Positions 8,343 through 17,311 of a stretch of DNA of 64,000 bases are shown piece after piece. Within the stretch, counting starts at the first letter, position 1, and the number at the start of each line of letters is the position of its first letter. Below the pieces are notes generated by a model. That model searched no databases and was not told the DNA's origin. It saw only the letters and a program-made list of their open reading frames with translations. This DNA comes from Chloroflexota bacterium (GTDB taxonomy: Bacteria > Chloroflexota > Chloroflexia > Chloroheliales > Chloroheliaceae): assembly GCA_028287745.1 (NCBI GenBank), contig JAQBPB010000038.1, positions 1 through 64,000 of the forward strand, read 5' to 3'. A program made the translations under genes and the position numbers.

Positions 8343-9893
8343 TTGTTATTTTTAAGAAAAAAAGTGCAAAACATCGCATTGTTGTTAGTACTGCTCTCAG
8401 TTGCTACTACAATGTCTTTAGCGCTTGAACCTTTCTCTACTTCCAAATCGAATGTCGCTATGGCGGCAAGCTTACCGCCGCAGGGTGTTTATGAAGACTG
8501 CCCCCCGGCTGACGCAGCCTGTTTTACAAACCTGGACCAGATTGCGGCCGGTGGCTTTAAGCTGGTGCTGAATTACAGCCAGTTCTGGGGCACTCCCGCC
8601 CAACAAATTGCTTATGCCGCCCGGGCCGACTCGCTCGGGATGAAGGTTATCTGGGGCATGAGCGACCCGGCCTGGTGGAATGGCACCAATCTCCGGACCT
8701 ACTACGGCGACCTCGGCGAGACCTGCAATTGCTCGGATAACACCGGGTTTATCAAGTATGTCGTCAGCCTGGTCAAAGATTTGCCCGGTACCTGGGGCTA
8801 CTATATCGGTGACGAACTGGAACCGGCCGAACACGCTAAAGCCAAAGCTTTCAGTGACCTGGTTAAGTCGGTAGACCCGGTGCACCCGCGCCTGTATGTT
8901 GCCGCTTCTGACCTTGATATCGATAATCTGACTCCTTTTGTTGATATGGGCGAGTACCTGGCTACCGACAACTACCCTGTTGGGACCGGCCTCGACATTG
9001 ATACCGTTGGTTCGGTTGCCAGAGACGGCCAGGCGCTTGCCAACAAAAATGGTAAAGTCTGGGCGCAAGTGCTGCAGTCCTTTAACTGGGGCCAGTATCC
9101 CGTAGAAACCTGGGTACCTTCGCCGCGCTGGCCGACCCGTGATGAAATGCGCCAGATGCGCGACCAGGCCTTGAACAACGCTCAACCCGGCCTGTTGCTC
9201 TGGTACAGCTACTTTGATATCCGCAAGGACCCGCAAGCCGCCAGCCACTGGGCTGACCTGGTCTGGGCCGCCGGGGCTAACCAGGCTCCGCAGCCGCAAC
9301 CGACGGCTACCGCTGCTCCTAAACCGACTTCAACCCCGGTGCCCGCTACCGCGACGCCTAAACCGACTTCGACACCGGTGCCTGCCACTGCAACGCCCCG
9401 GCCGACTTCGACCCCGGTGCCCACTACGGCTGCACCCAAACCGACCTCAACTCCGGTGCCTGCTACGGCTACACCCAAACCGACCTCAACTCCGGTGCCT
9501 ACTACAGGCAATCTGATTCTCGACAAGACCCTGGTGGCGTCGAATGAAGAGCCGGGCTTTGAAGGCAGTAAGGTGAATGACGGCGACCCCAATACTCGCT
9601 GGCGGGCCTACGGCTGGCCGAACTCTATCCAGATTGACCTGGGTTCGGTTAAGACCATTACGGCTACCGATTTGCTGCCTTACCAGAACAAGGCTTACCG
9701 GTACAGGGTGCTGGTTTCGACCAATGAAACTAAATTTACCAGGGTTGTGGACCGCTCCAGCAATCGGACCGGCGGTGAGGTGATAACTGACACCTTTGCC
9801 CCGGTAAAAGCCCGGTACATCCGGCTGGTAATACTCGGTTCTTACGGCGATAAGAGCGAATGGACCGATATTAAAGAGTTCCGGGTACGCTAA
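8343..9893 (+). CDS. Secreted TIM-barrel glycosidase-like protein with C-terminal F5/8-type (CBM32-like) domain
   Basis: I set the start at TTG 8343, seven bases after GGAGG (8331-8335); an upstream TTG at 8310 has no ribosome site. The 516 residues contain a signal peptide (about 1-40), a TIM-barrel domain (about 45-310) with the acidic motif YIGDELEP and with ATDNYPVG and LLWYSYFDI, five exact 13-residue Thr/Pro linker repeats, and a discoidin-like domain (about 380-516) with DGDPNTRW and IQIDLGSV. The Glu/Asp motif resembles catalytic acids of glycoside hydrolases, but I cannot name the family. A paralogue lies convergently at 10000-11361. The C-terminal module probably binds carbohydrate, so it likely acts on the cell's own or a neighbour's polysaccharide. 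Confidence 0.85.
   Translation: MLFLRKKVQNIALLLVLLSVATTMSLALEPFSTSKSNVAMAASLPPQGVYEDCPPADAACFTNLDQIAAGGFKLVLNYSQFWGTPAQQIAYAARADSLGMKVIWGMSDPAWWNGTNLRTYYGDLGETCNCSDNTGFIKYVVSLVKDLPGTWGYYIGDELEPAEHAKAKAFSDLVKSVDPVHPRLYVAASDLDIDNLTPFVDMGEYLATDNYPVGTGLDIDTVGSVARDGQALANKNGKVWAQVLQSFNWGQYPVETWVPSPRWPTRDEMRQMRDQALNNAQPGLLLWYSYFDIRKDPQAASHWADLVWAAGANQAPQPQPTATAAPKPTSTPVPATATPKPTSTPVPATATPRPTSTPVPTTAAPKPTSTPVPATATPKPTSTPVPTTGNLILDKTLVASNEEPGFEGSKVNDGDPNTRWRAYGWPNSIQIDLGSVKTITATDLLPYQNKAYRYRVLVSTNETKFTRVVDRSSNRTGGEVITDTFAPVKARYIRLVILGSYGDKSEWTDIKEFRVR
9306..9500 (+). repeat. Five 39-bp in-frame repeats encoding a Thr/Pro linker
   Basis: Five consecutive 13-codon units encode variants of ATATPKPTSTPVP. 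They form the flexible linker between the TIM-barrel and the F5/8-type domain. The units differ mainly at third codon positions, which indicates old repeats rather than recent slippage. Confidence 0.9.
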
Positions 9894-9937
9894 CATCTTT
9901 TAGTAAATCCTTTACTTTTCCTGTTTCTATCCGGGAA

Positions 9938-10013
9938 CAAGGACCGGCAAGCCGGTCCTTGAACCAACGAAGATAGGGGCGCAATCTCCAGTTGCGTCCC
10001 TATTTTATTATTT
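9938..10013 (+). terminator. Terminator between convergent genes
   Basis: Two hairpins follow the glycosidase-like gene. The first, 9938-9961, pairs CAAGGACCGG with CCGGTCCTTG. The second, 9973-10003, pairs ATAGGGGCGCAA with TTGCGTCCCTAT and is followed by TTTATTATTTTAT, a good plus-strand intrinsic terminator. It overlaps the stop codon of the convergent minus-strand gene. Confidence 0.8.
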
Positions 10014-11361
10014 TATAAATGTGGACCTCGTTAGGTTCGAAGTGGTCGGTGAAAGTAAAGTGGGCATTAAAGGTCCGGTTTTCACCTGACACTTCAATCC
10101 TGGAAGGCACAAAGGATAACTGAAAAGTGACATCCTGGGGCAAATAGGTCCAGACCTGACCCTGGTAGGACACTTTAACCGGCGGGTTGTAACGGTTCAG
10201 GTTAACGGCGATTAGATATACAACCTTGCCTGTATCCCAGACCGCGTAGTCCAGCGTTTCACCAAGACTGCTGGCCGTAACACCTCCCGGCCGCTGGGGG
10301 CTTACCTTGAAAACTCCTTCCTGCTCAAGCTTGCGCAATTCCGCCGTCAGTGTGCCGAGCGCCTCCAACCTTTGCTGCTGTTCGGCGGCACTACCGTTTC
10401 TTTTTATTTCGAAAAAAGAATAAAACAGCAGCCCGCGCGACCCGTGATTAACTCCCAGGTAAGCCATGCTGCGGATCTGGTTATAGCTCGGATAGCTACC
10501 GGGATAGGGCTGCCAGGGTTCTTTGGCCCATTCCCAGCTAAAGGTCTGAATTACAGTGATATTGTTCGGCCCCAGGTTATCACGGGCCGTATCTACCCAA
10601 TCCGCGACCTGCGATACCGGGTTGTAGGGTACAGGGTAGGAGTCGGTCCCAAACAGGTCAGCCGTATTGCGAAATGCAGCGAATTTTTCCGGGTCATCTT
10701 TAACGGCCAGGGTAGGGTGCAGGGGGTCCAACTGCTTTACCAGGGCCTGGCGCTGGCGAAGCCGGTCAATCATTATTAGCGGCTCTTCATCGTCAATGTA
10801 CCAGCCCCACAGCGCCGGGTGTGACCCGAATTGTTTTATATAGCCCTGGACTAAAGCTTCTTCCAGCGCCTGATTGTCCAAACTTTTGTTATACCAGGGC
10901 TGGTTCTCGAAGCAGAACGGCCACCCGGTCTTACCGTAATAGATGTCCTGCAAGGGAAAGATAACCTTTATTTTGCGGGCGGCGGCGGCATCCAGGTAAC
11001 TGGTTATCTGGTTTACCGAGCCGCAATTAAGGTCATAATTGATTATCAGGTCCAGGTTAAGCCTGGCAATTTCGTCTAATCGCTTAATCCCGGCTTCATC
11101 CGGCATGGCCGACTCGTAAACCCCGGTTACAAAAGGGAGCCGGTCCAGGTCCGCGCCGGATAGGGCCGGTTGCGATGCCTGGCCGGTATTATTATTGTTT
11201 TGTAAATCCCCATCCCTGATTTTGTTCACTTGCCCCTGCTGTCCCAGGAAAAGGATTAAAAGTATAGAGGCCAGGCCAAAAATTAGCGGTTTACCAAACC
11301 GAGACATTCTTCTAAATTTAACGCCAGAGAGTTTTCGCCAAAAGCCAGATAACCACTTCAT
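10000..11361 (-). CDS. TIM-barrel glycosidase-like protein, membrane anchored
   Basis: The ATG at 11361 is preferred over a GTG eight codons upstream, because AGGA lies just upstream of it and the GTG has no ribosome site. The 453 residues include one N-terminal membrane segment (about 20-38, LIFGLASILLILFLG), then a TIM-barrel domain with WGWYIDDEEP, GTDSYPVPY and LLFYSFFEI. These align with the matching motifs of the protein at 8343-9893, so the two are paralogues. This copy lacks the Thr/Pro linker and the F5/8-type domain and instead ends in a small beta domain (about 360-453). It sits directly downstream of the 701-residue formamidase-like gene on the same strand, about 55 bases away. 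Enzymatic activity is inferred from the fold and acidic motif only. Confidence 0.83.
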   Translation of the reverse strand: MKWLSGFWRKLSGVKFRRMSRFGKPLIFGLASILLILFLGQQGQVNKIRDGDLQNNNNTGQASQPALSGADLDRLPFVTGVYESAMPDEAGIKRLDEIARLNLDLIINYDLNCGSVNQITSYLDAAAARKIKVIFPLQDIYYGKTGWPFCFENQPWYNKSLDNQALEEALVQGYIKQFGSHPALWGWYIDDEEPLIMIDRLRQRQALVKQLDPLHPTLAVKDDPEKFAAFRNTADLFGTDSYPVPYNPVSQVADWVDTARDNLGPNNITVIQTFSWEWAKEPWQPYPGSYPSYNQIRSMAYLGVNHGSRGLLFYSFFEIKRNGSAAEQQQRLEALGTLTAELRKLEQEGVFKVSPQRPGGVTASSLGETLDYAVWDTGKVVYLIAVNLNRYNPPVKVSYQGQVWTYLPQDVTFQLSFVPSRIEVSGENRTFNAHFTFTDHFEPNEVHIYKIIK

Positions 11362-11415
11362 GCTTATAATCCTGTCTCCTTTCACTACTGCCGGTAGAAA
11401 CGAGTTGTTATCTGA

Positions 11416-13521
11416 TTAACGGCGATTGTTGAGCAGCCAGGTACCCTCCGCCCCGGTACTTTTTACCTTAAACGTACCGCTACCCAAGTAACTGTAGGGG
11501 AATTGGCCCTGAAGATCGAAGTTATTCAAGAGAATTCTAACGCTGCCGTTGGGATACATAACTCCCTGCAGGGAGTTAGCCTGCCCGGTCTCGCCGGGCT
11601 TACCGGGAGCCTCATAGGTGCCGGAAAAAGTGCCATCGTACTGCTGCTGGGTAATCTTTACGGACCACTGGTAACTTTTGGTGGCATCCTGCCCGCTGAC
11701 TATCTGGGCGTAGCAATTCCAACTGCCCTGGATATTCAAGAAATTTCCGATATTGCTACGGTTAAAGGTATCCGCGCCATCGCCCGGCACTGTCAGCGGG
11801 TTTGTTTCGTACCCCAGCGCCGGGGTATCTACCGGTGTGCCCGGTGCGCTCTCAAAGAATTTGGTCTGGCCGGTAAATTTGTTCAAAATATTCATGGTAG
11901 TTTGCTGGATGCGCTTATCTACCAGGTTGCGTACCTGGAAGGAAGTAAATTCACAGCCGTAGACCCAATAAATCGTCCCGGCATTGAAAACCCAGGCACC
12001 GCTGGGAGCCTGGTAAATGGTCGAGTTAGCAATCGAATTTCCACTTTTAATGTCGTTAACCGTTGAGGCTGAAAGCTCCACCAGGCCGGGCGGACTGAAA
12101 CCATTGTTGGCAACCCGGTTCCATTCGTAACCGACAATTCCTTCAACTGTGGACCCTTCTTCAAAACCGGTCCCGGCATATACCCAGTGGTCGCTATTGG
12201 TCACCTTGTAAGAGAAGCCCCGGTCCCAGGCATTTTGCCCATTAGATAAGGTGCCGGTAAGCTGGTTTTCAGGCCGGTTAACTGTGGACGAATCGCTGAA
12301 TAAGCCGGTTGCTGCCGACTTGTCTTTCCTATATGCCGGGTCGGAGCTTGCTTTTTCCTTATAACCGACCATGACCCGGTTGGGGGCGCCCCAGGTCGAT
12401 TCTTCAAACCTGACCTGCCAGTAGACCTCGTTCCCTCCAAAGAAGCCCAGGTGCAGCCCTTTATCCCTGGCCGCCAGGACATTGCTGTACATTTGCCGGG
12501 ACCAGTATTCATCGTGGCCCACCGACAAAAACCCTTTGTGGGAATTGAGAATGTTCGGGTTGGTGTGAATATCCAGGTTTGAGCAGTAGGAAACGTTTAA
12601 GCCGTTCTTCTCGAGGAACCGGATCATCGACAGTTCCCAGTAGAGGAAGTCACCGCAGCCGCTGTTGGCATAGGGCCGGTCGAAAGAGACTTTTACGGCC
12701 GGTGTAAAGTTAGTGCTATTGAAGCCGTACAGGCTCTTGCCGCCAAAAGGGCTGTAGGCCTGGTAGGTTGTGACACTGGACTGGAAAAGCAGGTCAGCGT
12801 TACTAAAATCATCGCGCACCACCAGGTGAATGTAACTATCGAAACCGGCCGAATTGACCAGTTTAAGTAAATATTGCCCGCTGACCAGTTCGGTCGGCAC
12901 ATTGAGCCTGTAGGATTTGGACCACCGGCACTCGACCATTCCGGTAACGGGGTCCGGTTCAGGCATGGTCTGGGTAATCCCATCAAGCGGCCCAATAGTC
13001 GGGATTACTTTACGCCCGCCCACGCCGCCGTACCAGCCTATCCGGTAAAGGGTTATGGTGTACTTTTGCGGCGGGTTGACCGTTACGAAAAGGTCCACCG
13101 AGCCGCCTTTATTGACGCTGGTTGCCGAGGCATAGCCTTTTATTTGCATAGTTGCATCGGAGGCAATATTGGTTAACCGCCAGAGATGCGTACCGGCTTT
13201 TAAGTTCTCTATTACAATCGGATTAATATTGGACGTACTGCTTTTCTGGCTCCTGATGGTATCGCCCATAATGGTGAACCCTTGCTTGACGACTTTCTCT
13301 ATATCAACCGGCGGTTGCTTCTGAGCTTCAGGCAGGTTCAAATTATGCTGCGGAAACTCGCGTTTTAGCCAGTCTGTCCCAACCAGCCCGGCCAGGCCGC
13401 TGGCGCCAAGCTGCAAAAACCGCCTGCGGCTGAATGTCGCAAACAGCATGTAGTAGGTTAGAAATATTGGAAATAGCACATACAATTGTCTTTTCAAGGC
13501 TTCTTTCATAAAACTACTCAT
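11416..13521 (-). CDS. Tat-exported N,N-dimethylformamidase beta subunit-like protein
   Basis: The 701 residues carry a twin-arginine-type signal (SRRRFLQLG at 31-39, then a hydrophobic stretch). The main domain (about 100-555) matches the C-terminal domain of the N,N-dimethylformamidase large subunit family, with features such as [30 protein letters not shown] and GHDEYWSRQM. The last 100 residues form a separate beta-rich unit ending GTWLLNNRR. A close paralogue with the same order lies at 14973-17207 and ends GTWTLSNRR. Members of this family are often secreted and uncharacterised, and amide hydrolysis is not proven. The start ATG has no clear ribosome site, but the distance to SRRRF equals that in the paralogue. 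Confidence 0.85.
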   Translation of the reverse strand: MSSFMKEALKRQLYVLFPIFLTYYMLFATFSRRRFLQLGASGLAGLVGTDWLKREFPQHNLNLPEAQKQPPVDIEKVVKQGFTIMGDTIRSQKSSTSNINPIVIENLKAGTHLWRLTNIASDATMQIKGYASATSVNKGGSVDLFVTVNPPQKYTITLYRIGWYGGVGGRKVIPTIGPLDGITQTMPEPDPVTGMVECRWSKSYRLNVPTELVSGQYLLKLVNSAGFDSYIHLVVRDDFSNADLLFQSSVTTYQAYSPFGGKSLYGFNSTNFTPAVKVSFDRPYANSGCGDFLYWELSMIRFLEKNGLNVSYCSNLDIHTNPNILNSHKGFLSVGHDEYWSRQMYSNVLAARDKGLHLGFFGGNEVYWQVRFEESTWGAPNRVMVGYKEKASSDPAYRKDKSAATGLFSDSSTVNRPENQLTGTLSNGQNAWDRGFSYKVTNSDHWVYAGTGFEEGSTVEGIVGYEWNRVANNGFSPPGLVELSASTVNDIKSGNSIANSTIYQAPSGAWVFNAGTIYWVYGCEFTSFQVRNLVDKRIQQTTMNILNKFTGQTKFFESAPGTPVDTPALGYETNPLTVPGDGADTFNRSNIGNFLNIQGSWNCYAQIVSGQDATKSYQWSVKITQQQYDGTFSGTYEAPGKPGETGQANSLQGVMYPNGSVRILLNNFDLQGQFPYSYLGSGTFKVKSTGAEGTWLLNNRR

Positions 13522-13766
13522 AACTTTTATAAATCAGGCGCTACCTTTTCTTACCCTATATAAACGCAAGGAATGTAAGACCAATTAAAAACCCTTTGAT
13601 AGGTCTAACCCCTGACAGTCAAAACCCAAAACCATATCGAACCCTTTGTCATGCCGAAAGTGGCTGTCCTAACAACCACAGACCTATTTCCTTACTCCCG
13701 CCTTCGGGTATTACCCGGGCCCTGCCCGGCCAGGGTAGCCCGGTTTTTAACCCGGCCAACCTGACC

Positions 13767-13808
13767 GGCAGGGCGCCGCGCCGGGGTGAATGCCCGGCGC
13801 GGCCTGCC
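13767..13808 (-). terminator. GC-rich hairpin downstream of the 374-residue beta-rich protein gene
   Basis: GCCGCGCCGGG (13775-13785) pairs with CCCGGCGCGGC (13793-13803), extended by GGCAG/CTGCC. It lies just past the stop of the minus-strand gene ending at 13816. No U-tract follows on the minus strand, so it may be a Rho-assisted end or only a stabilising hairpin. Confidence 0.5.
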
Positions 13809-13815
13809 AAAAAGG

Positions 13816-14940
13816 CTAATGGAGGCGAATGCCCCAGTTACCACTATCCCCGGTAGTGGTGCTGCTAAAAGTGCCGCTGGCCCCCGACTTCAGCAATTCG
13901 TCAAAGGTTCCGATGAAAACTTTGTCAGCAATCGTAAAAGTGATGGCCCCCAGTTCGGTTGTCTGGCCGATTACCGGCTGCGAAGGCCCCTTTTTAGGGT
14001 TGAAGGTGCCGGTCAGGGTCCCGTTGTTATCCTGGCGCAGGTTCATAATACCTTCAAGGAGTGTCCCCACATTTGGCCCCAGGAGGACTTTTGCCAGCAG
14101 TTCCCACTTCCGGCCCAGGCGCGGTTTTTGGCGCACCAGTGTAGCCTTCCATGAACCCTTTTCCTGGGCCACCAAACTATACAAAGTCCCCTCCAGGACA
14201 TCTTTTGTTAGTTTGGTGTCAAGCGCCAGGTATTTTGCCCCATCTTTTTCGATGGTCAAAAAGGCTCCGCCGCCGAGGGCCATGCCCGTGACCTTGTAAA
14301 CTCCGGAGGCGGAATTCAGGGTTCCTGTGATAAGCGGAAAGACGGTTGCGAAACCGGGACGACTGCTGATTTCCTGGTCCAGGTGCATGGCCCCATCCAG
14401 GACCAGGCCTGGACCAGACCCTTTCTTGATGTCGCCCACAAAATTGTAATCGCCCGCTATACTGGTCGCGCTTATCATTCCCCGGCTGGCAACCCAGTTA
14501 CCGGTGCCGCCATTGGGAGCCGTAAACGTACCCGTCAAAATATCTTCGTGCTGGGTCTTGCCCTTGGCGATAATGCCGCTCCTGGCAAAAGTAGCGGTTA
14601 TATCAGACCCTTTCCCGGTTATCGTAACGGGGTCTGCCGGTTGGCCGGTCACCAGGAGCGCCCCTTTGATCTGGTCCTGCTGGTCGGTCAGACCAACAAC
14701 CCCGGTTATAATCTCACCGCGCCGGGGCCCGGCAGTAAAAATAGCCGCAAAGAGCCAGCGGCCCAGCAAAGGGTCATTAGGGTCTATGGGGGCTGCCATT
14801 ACCGCGTTTAGCCCGGTGTTGGTGTTGGCAACCAGGGTACGGCTGGCAAGGGCCAGGGCGACGGTAGTACCGGCCACTAATGACAGACCAGCCGCGCTTA
14901 AAGCCGAGTTTACCTGTCCGGTATCGAATCTCTTGGACAT
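13816..14940 (-). CDS. Secreted beta-rich repeat protein, paralogue of the 4932-5912 product
   Basis: The 374-residue protein starts after AGAGG with seven-base spacing and has a signal-like hydrophobic N-terminus (about residues 16-50, ending VMAAP). Three units follow, each starting with a W/F-x-x-A-x-x-x-x-GP-type motif (GRWLFAAIFTAGPRRG, FVGDIKKGSGPG, WELLAKVLLGPNVG) and ending in LTGTF and SGTW/GNW strands. The unit order and the phrases GTFTAPNGGTGNWVASRG and LTIEKDGAKYLALDTKLTK align well with the protein at 4932-5912. Unlike that paralogue it has an export signal. It sits between the two formamidase-like genes, on the same strand, 32 bases from the one upstream. Function is unknown; a surface or polysaccharide-binding role is an inference. 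Confidence 0.82.
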   Translation of the reverse strand: MSKRFDTGQVNSALSAAGLSLVAGTTVALALASRTLVANTNTGLNAVMAAPIDPNDPLLGRWLFAAIFTAGPRRGEIITGVVGLTDQQDQIKGALLVTGQPADPVTITGKGSDITATFARSGIIAKGKTQHEDILTGTFTAPNGGTGNWVASRGMISATSIAGDYNFVGDIKKGSGPGLVLDGAMHLDQEISSRPGFATVFPLITGTLNSASGVYKVTGMALGGGAFLTIEKDGAKYLALDTKLTKDVLEGTLYSLVAQEKGSWKATLVRQKPRLGRKWELLAKVLLGPNVGTLLEGIMNLRQDNNGTLTGTFNPKKGPSQPVIGQTTELGAITFTIADKVFIGTFDELLKSGASGTFSSTTTGDSGNWGIRLH

Positions 14941-14972
14941 ATCAGTACCTCTACTTCCTGATAACTATTGGC

Positions 14973-17207
14973 CTACCGCCGGTTAGAAAGGGTCCAGGTA
15001 CCTTTATTGGTAGTACCGATGTACTTAAAGGTGCCGTTAGCGGCATAGTTGCTGGTAAAATTACCCACCTCATCGTAAACACCGAAGTTCAACCAGACGG
15101 TACCCGGCGTATCGAGGACGCCGCTAACCGCAATGGCCGCCTTGCCGGTTTGGGTGTAAGTGCCGGTAAAGGTAGCATTAGGCTTCTGGTTGTTGAAAAC
15201 CATTACCCCATTGTTGGTCTGCCCGAGAAGAGGCCCGGAAGTGACAGTAGATTTGTAATCCCAGGTTCCCAGTACGTTTATGAACCCACCGATTGGCGGT
15301 CCCACGGTAGGCGTTGGGCCTGTACCGGTAGTAGGAGTCGGGGTTGCCGCCGAGGTAGGCGTTGGCGTTGATGTAGGTGTAGAGGTTGGGCCAGGGACGG
15401 TAGCAGTAGGTGTAGAGGTCGGGCCAGGAACGGTGGCGGTGGCCGTAGCCGTTGGTGTAGAAGTCGGGCCAGGAACGGTGGGCGTTGGTGTAGAAGTCGG
15501 ACCAGGGACGGTGGCGGTGGCCGTAGCCGTTGGTGTAGATGTTGGAGTGGCCGCAGGGACGGTCGGAGTGGACGTTGGGGTTGGAGGGGACGTCGGGGTG
15601 GCGATTGCAGTAGCCGTTGGGGTTGGAGTGGGCGTGGAGGTGGTCGAGGCTACAAACGTATTCAAGATATTTTGGGTTGCTTTCCGGATACCGGCATTAA
15701 CCAGGCTGCGGGTCTGGTAGGAATTGAAATCGCAGCCAAAAGTCCAGTAGATACTACCCGAGCTGAAAACCCAGGCTCCGCTTGCCGCCTGATAGATTGT
15801 TGAATTGGCGGTGGATGTGGTGTTGCTAACGTCAGTTACGGGAGAAGCCGAAAGGATAGTGGCCCCGGCCGGGCTGACCCCGTTGTTAAACTGGCTGTCC
15901 CACTCATAGCCCACGATACCTCTTACCGAACTGGTGTTGGTAAAACTGGTCCCGGCGTAAACCCAATGGGTGCTGTTCCTGACCTTATAGGCATAACCCT
16001 GGTCCCAGTTGTAATAGGAGTCAAACATGACGCCAATCAACTGGTTCTCAGGCCGGTTTGCTGTGGTAGGGTCACGGAACAGGTTGGTCACCAGCGAGTT
16101 GTTCACGCCGTACATCGGGTCGGAGGTATAACCGTCCTTATAGCCGACCATTACCCGGTTAGCTACGCCCCGGCTGGAGTTTTCAAACCGGACCTGCCAG
16201 TAGATATTATTGGCGCTAAAGAAGGCGAGATTTGTCCCGGCGTCCCTGGCTGCCAAAACATTGTCAAACATCTGCTTGGTCCAGTACTCGTCATGCCCGA
16301 CCGACAAGAACCCTTTGTGGCCCGCAAAGAGGCCGGGAGTGGTCTGCACATCCAGGTTGGTACAGTAGGAAATGTTATAGCCGTTCATCTCGAGAAACCG
16401 GACCATCCCTAGCTCCCAGTAGAGGAAGTCGCCGCAGCCGTTATCGGCGTAAGGCCGGTCGAAAGAGACTTTTACGGCCGGAATAGAGTCGGTACTGCTG
16501 AAGCTGTAGAGGCTCTTGCCGCCGAACGGATTATAAGCCTGGTAGGTCGTAACACTGGACTGGAACAACAGCTCGGCATTCCCGGCATCGTCGCGGACTA
16601 TCAGGTGGATATAGTTATCGAAACCGGCGGCGTTGGTCAGCTTTATCAGGTAAATGCCGCTCACCAGGTCGGCAGGCAGGGCAAGGGTGAAAGACTTGGC
16701 CCACCGGCACTCAACCATCCCGGTAGACGCGTCCGGCGCCGGTACGGACTGAGTGGTGCCGTTTAGCGGGCCGATAGTAGGTAGGACGGCCCTGCTGCCT
16801 GCCCCGGCATACCAGCCAATCCGGTAAACGTCTATGGTATAGGTTTGCGGCGGGTTGACCGAGATAAAAAGGTCAACCGACCCCCCTTTATTAACACTGG
16901 AAGCGGAGGCGTATCCTTTGATTTCCATGCCGGTGTCAGTGGCAATTTGACCCAATTCCCAGAGATTGGTACCGGGCAAGGCGTTCTCAGTTTGAATTGC
17001 GTTGGCCGCCTGGGCCTTTTTAGGATTAAGAAGGGCGCCCCAGGCGGAAGCAAGCTCGCCCAGCGCCGTTAACCCCACCAGACCGAAGCCGCCAATGCGC
17101 ATGAAACGCCTGCGACTAATGCCTGGCATCACAGGCATTAAAGAAAATCCCAGGCCCAACCACTGTTTTAACAGGTGGCGGCCAACTTTTTTTCTCGTTG
17201 TTCTCAT
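14973..17207 (-). CDS. Tat-exported N,N-dimethylformamidase beta subunit-like protein with Thr/Pro linker
   Basis: The 744 residues start after AGGTG and carry a twin-arginine-type signal ([10 protein letters not shown] at 31-40). The main domain (about 70-520) has [31 protein letters not shown] and [11 protein letters not shown], in parallel with the 701-residue paralogue. It then differs by a Thr/Pro/Val-rich linker of about 115 residues (522-636) before the C-terminal beta-rich unit (about 640-744), which starts [15 protein letters not shown] and ends GTWTLSNRR. The linker is absent from the paralogue, so one copy gained or lost it. Biochemical role is unknown. The position next to the exopolysaccharide operon suggests a matrix function, by inference only. 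Confidence 0.85.
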   Translation of the reverse strand: MRTTRKKVGRHLLKQWLGLGFSLMPVMPGISRRRFMRIGGFGLVGLTALGELASAWGALLNPKKAQAANAIQTENALPGTNLWELGQIATDTGMEIKGYASASSVNKGGSVDLFISVNPPQTYTIDVYRIGWYAGAGSRAVLPTIGPLNGTTQSVPAPDASTGMVECRWAKSFTLALPADLVSGIYLIKLTNAAGFDNYIHLIVRDDAGNAELLFQSSVTTYQAYNPFGGKSLYSFSSTDSIPAVKVSFDRPYADNGCGDFLYWELGMVRFLEMNGYNISYCTNLDVQTTPGLFAGHKGFLSVGHDEYWTKQMFDNVLAARDAGTNLAFFSANNIYWQVRFENSSRGVANRVMVGYKDGYTSDPMYGVNNSLVTNLFRDPTTANRPENQLIGVMFDSYYNWDQGYAYKVRNSTHWVYAGTSFTNTSSVRGIVGYEWDSQFNNGVSPAGATILSASPVTDVSNTTSTANSTIYQAASGAWVFSSGSIYWTFGCDFNSYQTRSLVNAGIRKATQNILNTFVASTTSTPTPTPTATAIATPTSPPTPTSTPTVPAATPTSTPTATATATVPGPTSTPTPTVPGPTSTPTATATATVPGPTSTPTATVPGPTSTPTSTPTPTSAATPTPTTGTGPTPTVGPPIGGFINVLGTWDYKSTVTSGPLLGQTNNGVMVFNNQKPNATFTGTYTQTGKAAIAVSGVLDTPGTVWLNFGVYDEVGNFTSNYAANGTFKYIGTTNKGTWTLSNRR
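15300..15640 (-). repeat. Low-complexity Thr/Pro/Val-coding repeats
   Basis: The coding strand here is made of short repeated codon blocks encoding [15 protein letters not shown]-like stretches. It is the linker of the formamidase-like protein, not an independent element. Expansion or contraction by slippage is likely in this segment. Confidence 0.85.
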
Positions 17208-17311
17208 AGTTTACACCTGGTTTATTACCTTATTACTGCCAAATAATAACCCTTTGAGTGGCGACCTGACCTTTTTCAGGCCCAGTCAAAGCACTTGAGG
17301 GCGCTAAGTTT

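Noticed and set aside
8472-9299. Minus-strand frame of 275 codons
   Set aside because: Antisense to the TIM-barrel glycosidase-like gene, no ribosome site or family match.
15300-15640. Repeated short units resembling a CRISPR or VNTR
   Set aside because: The repeats keep codon frame and encode the Thr/Pro linker of a protein; there are no spacers.
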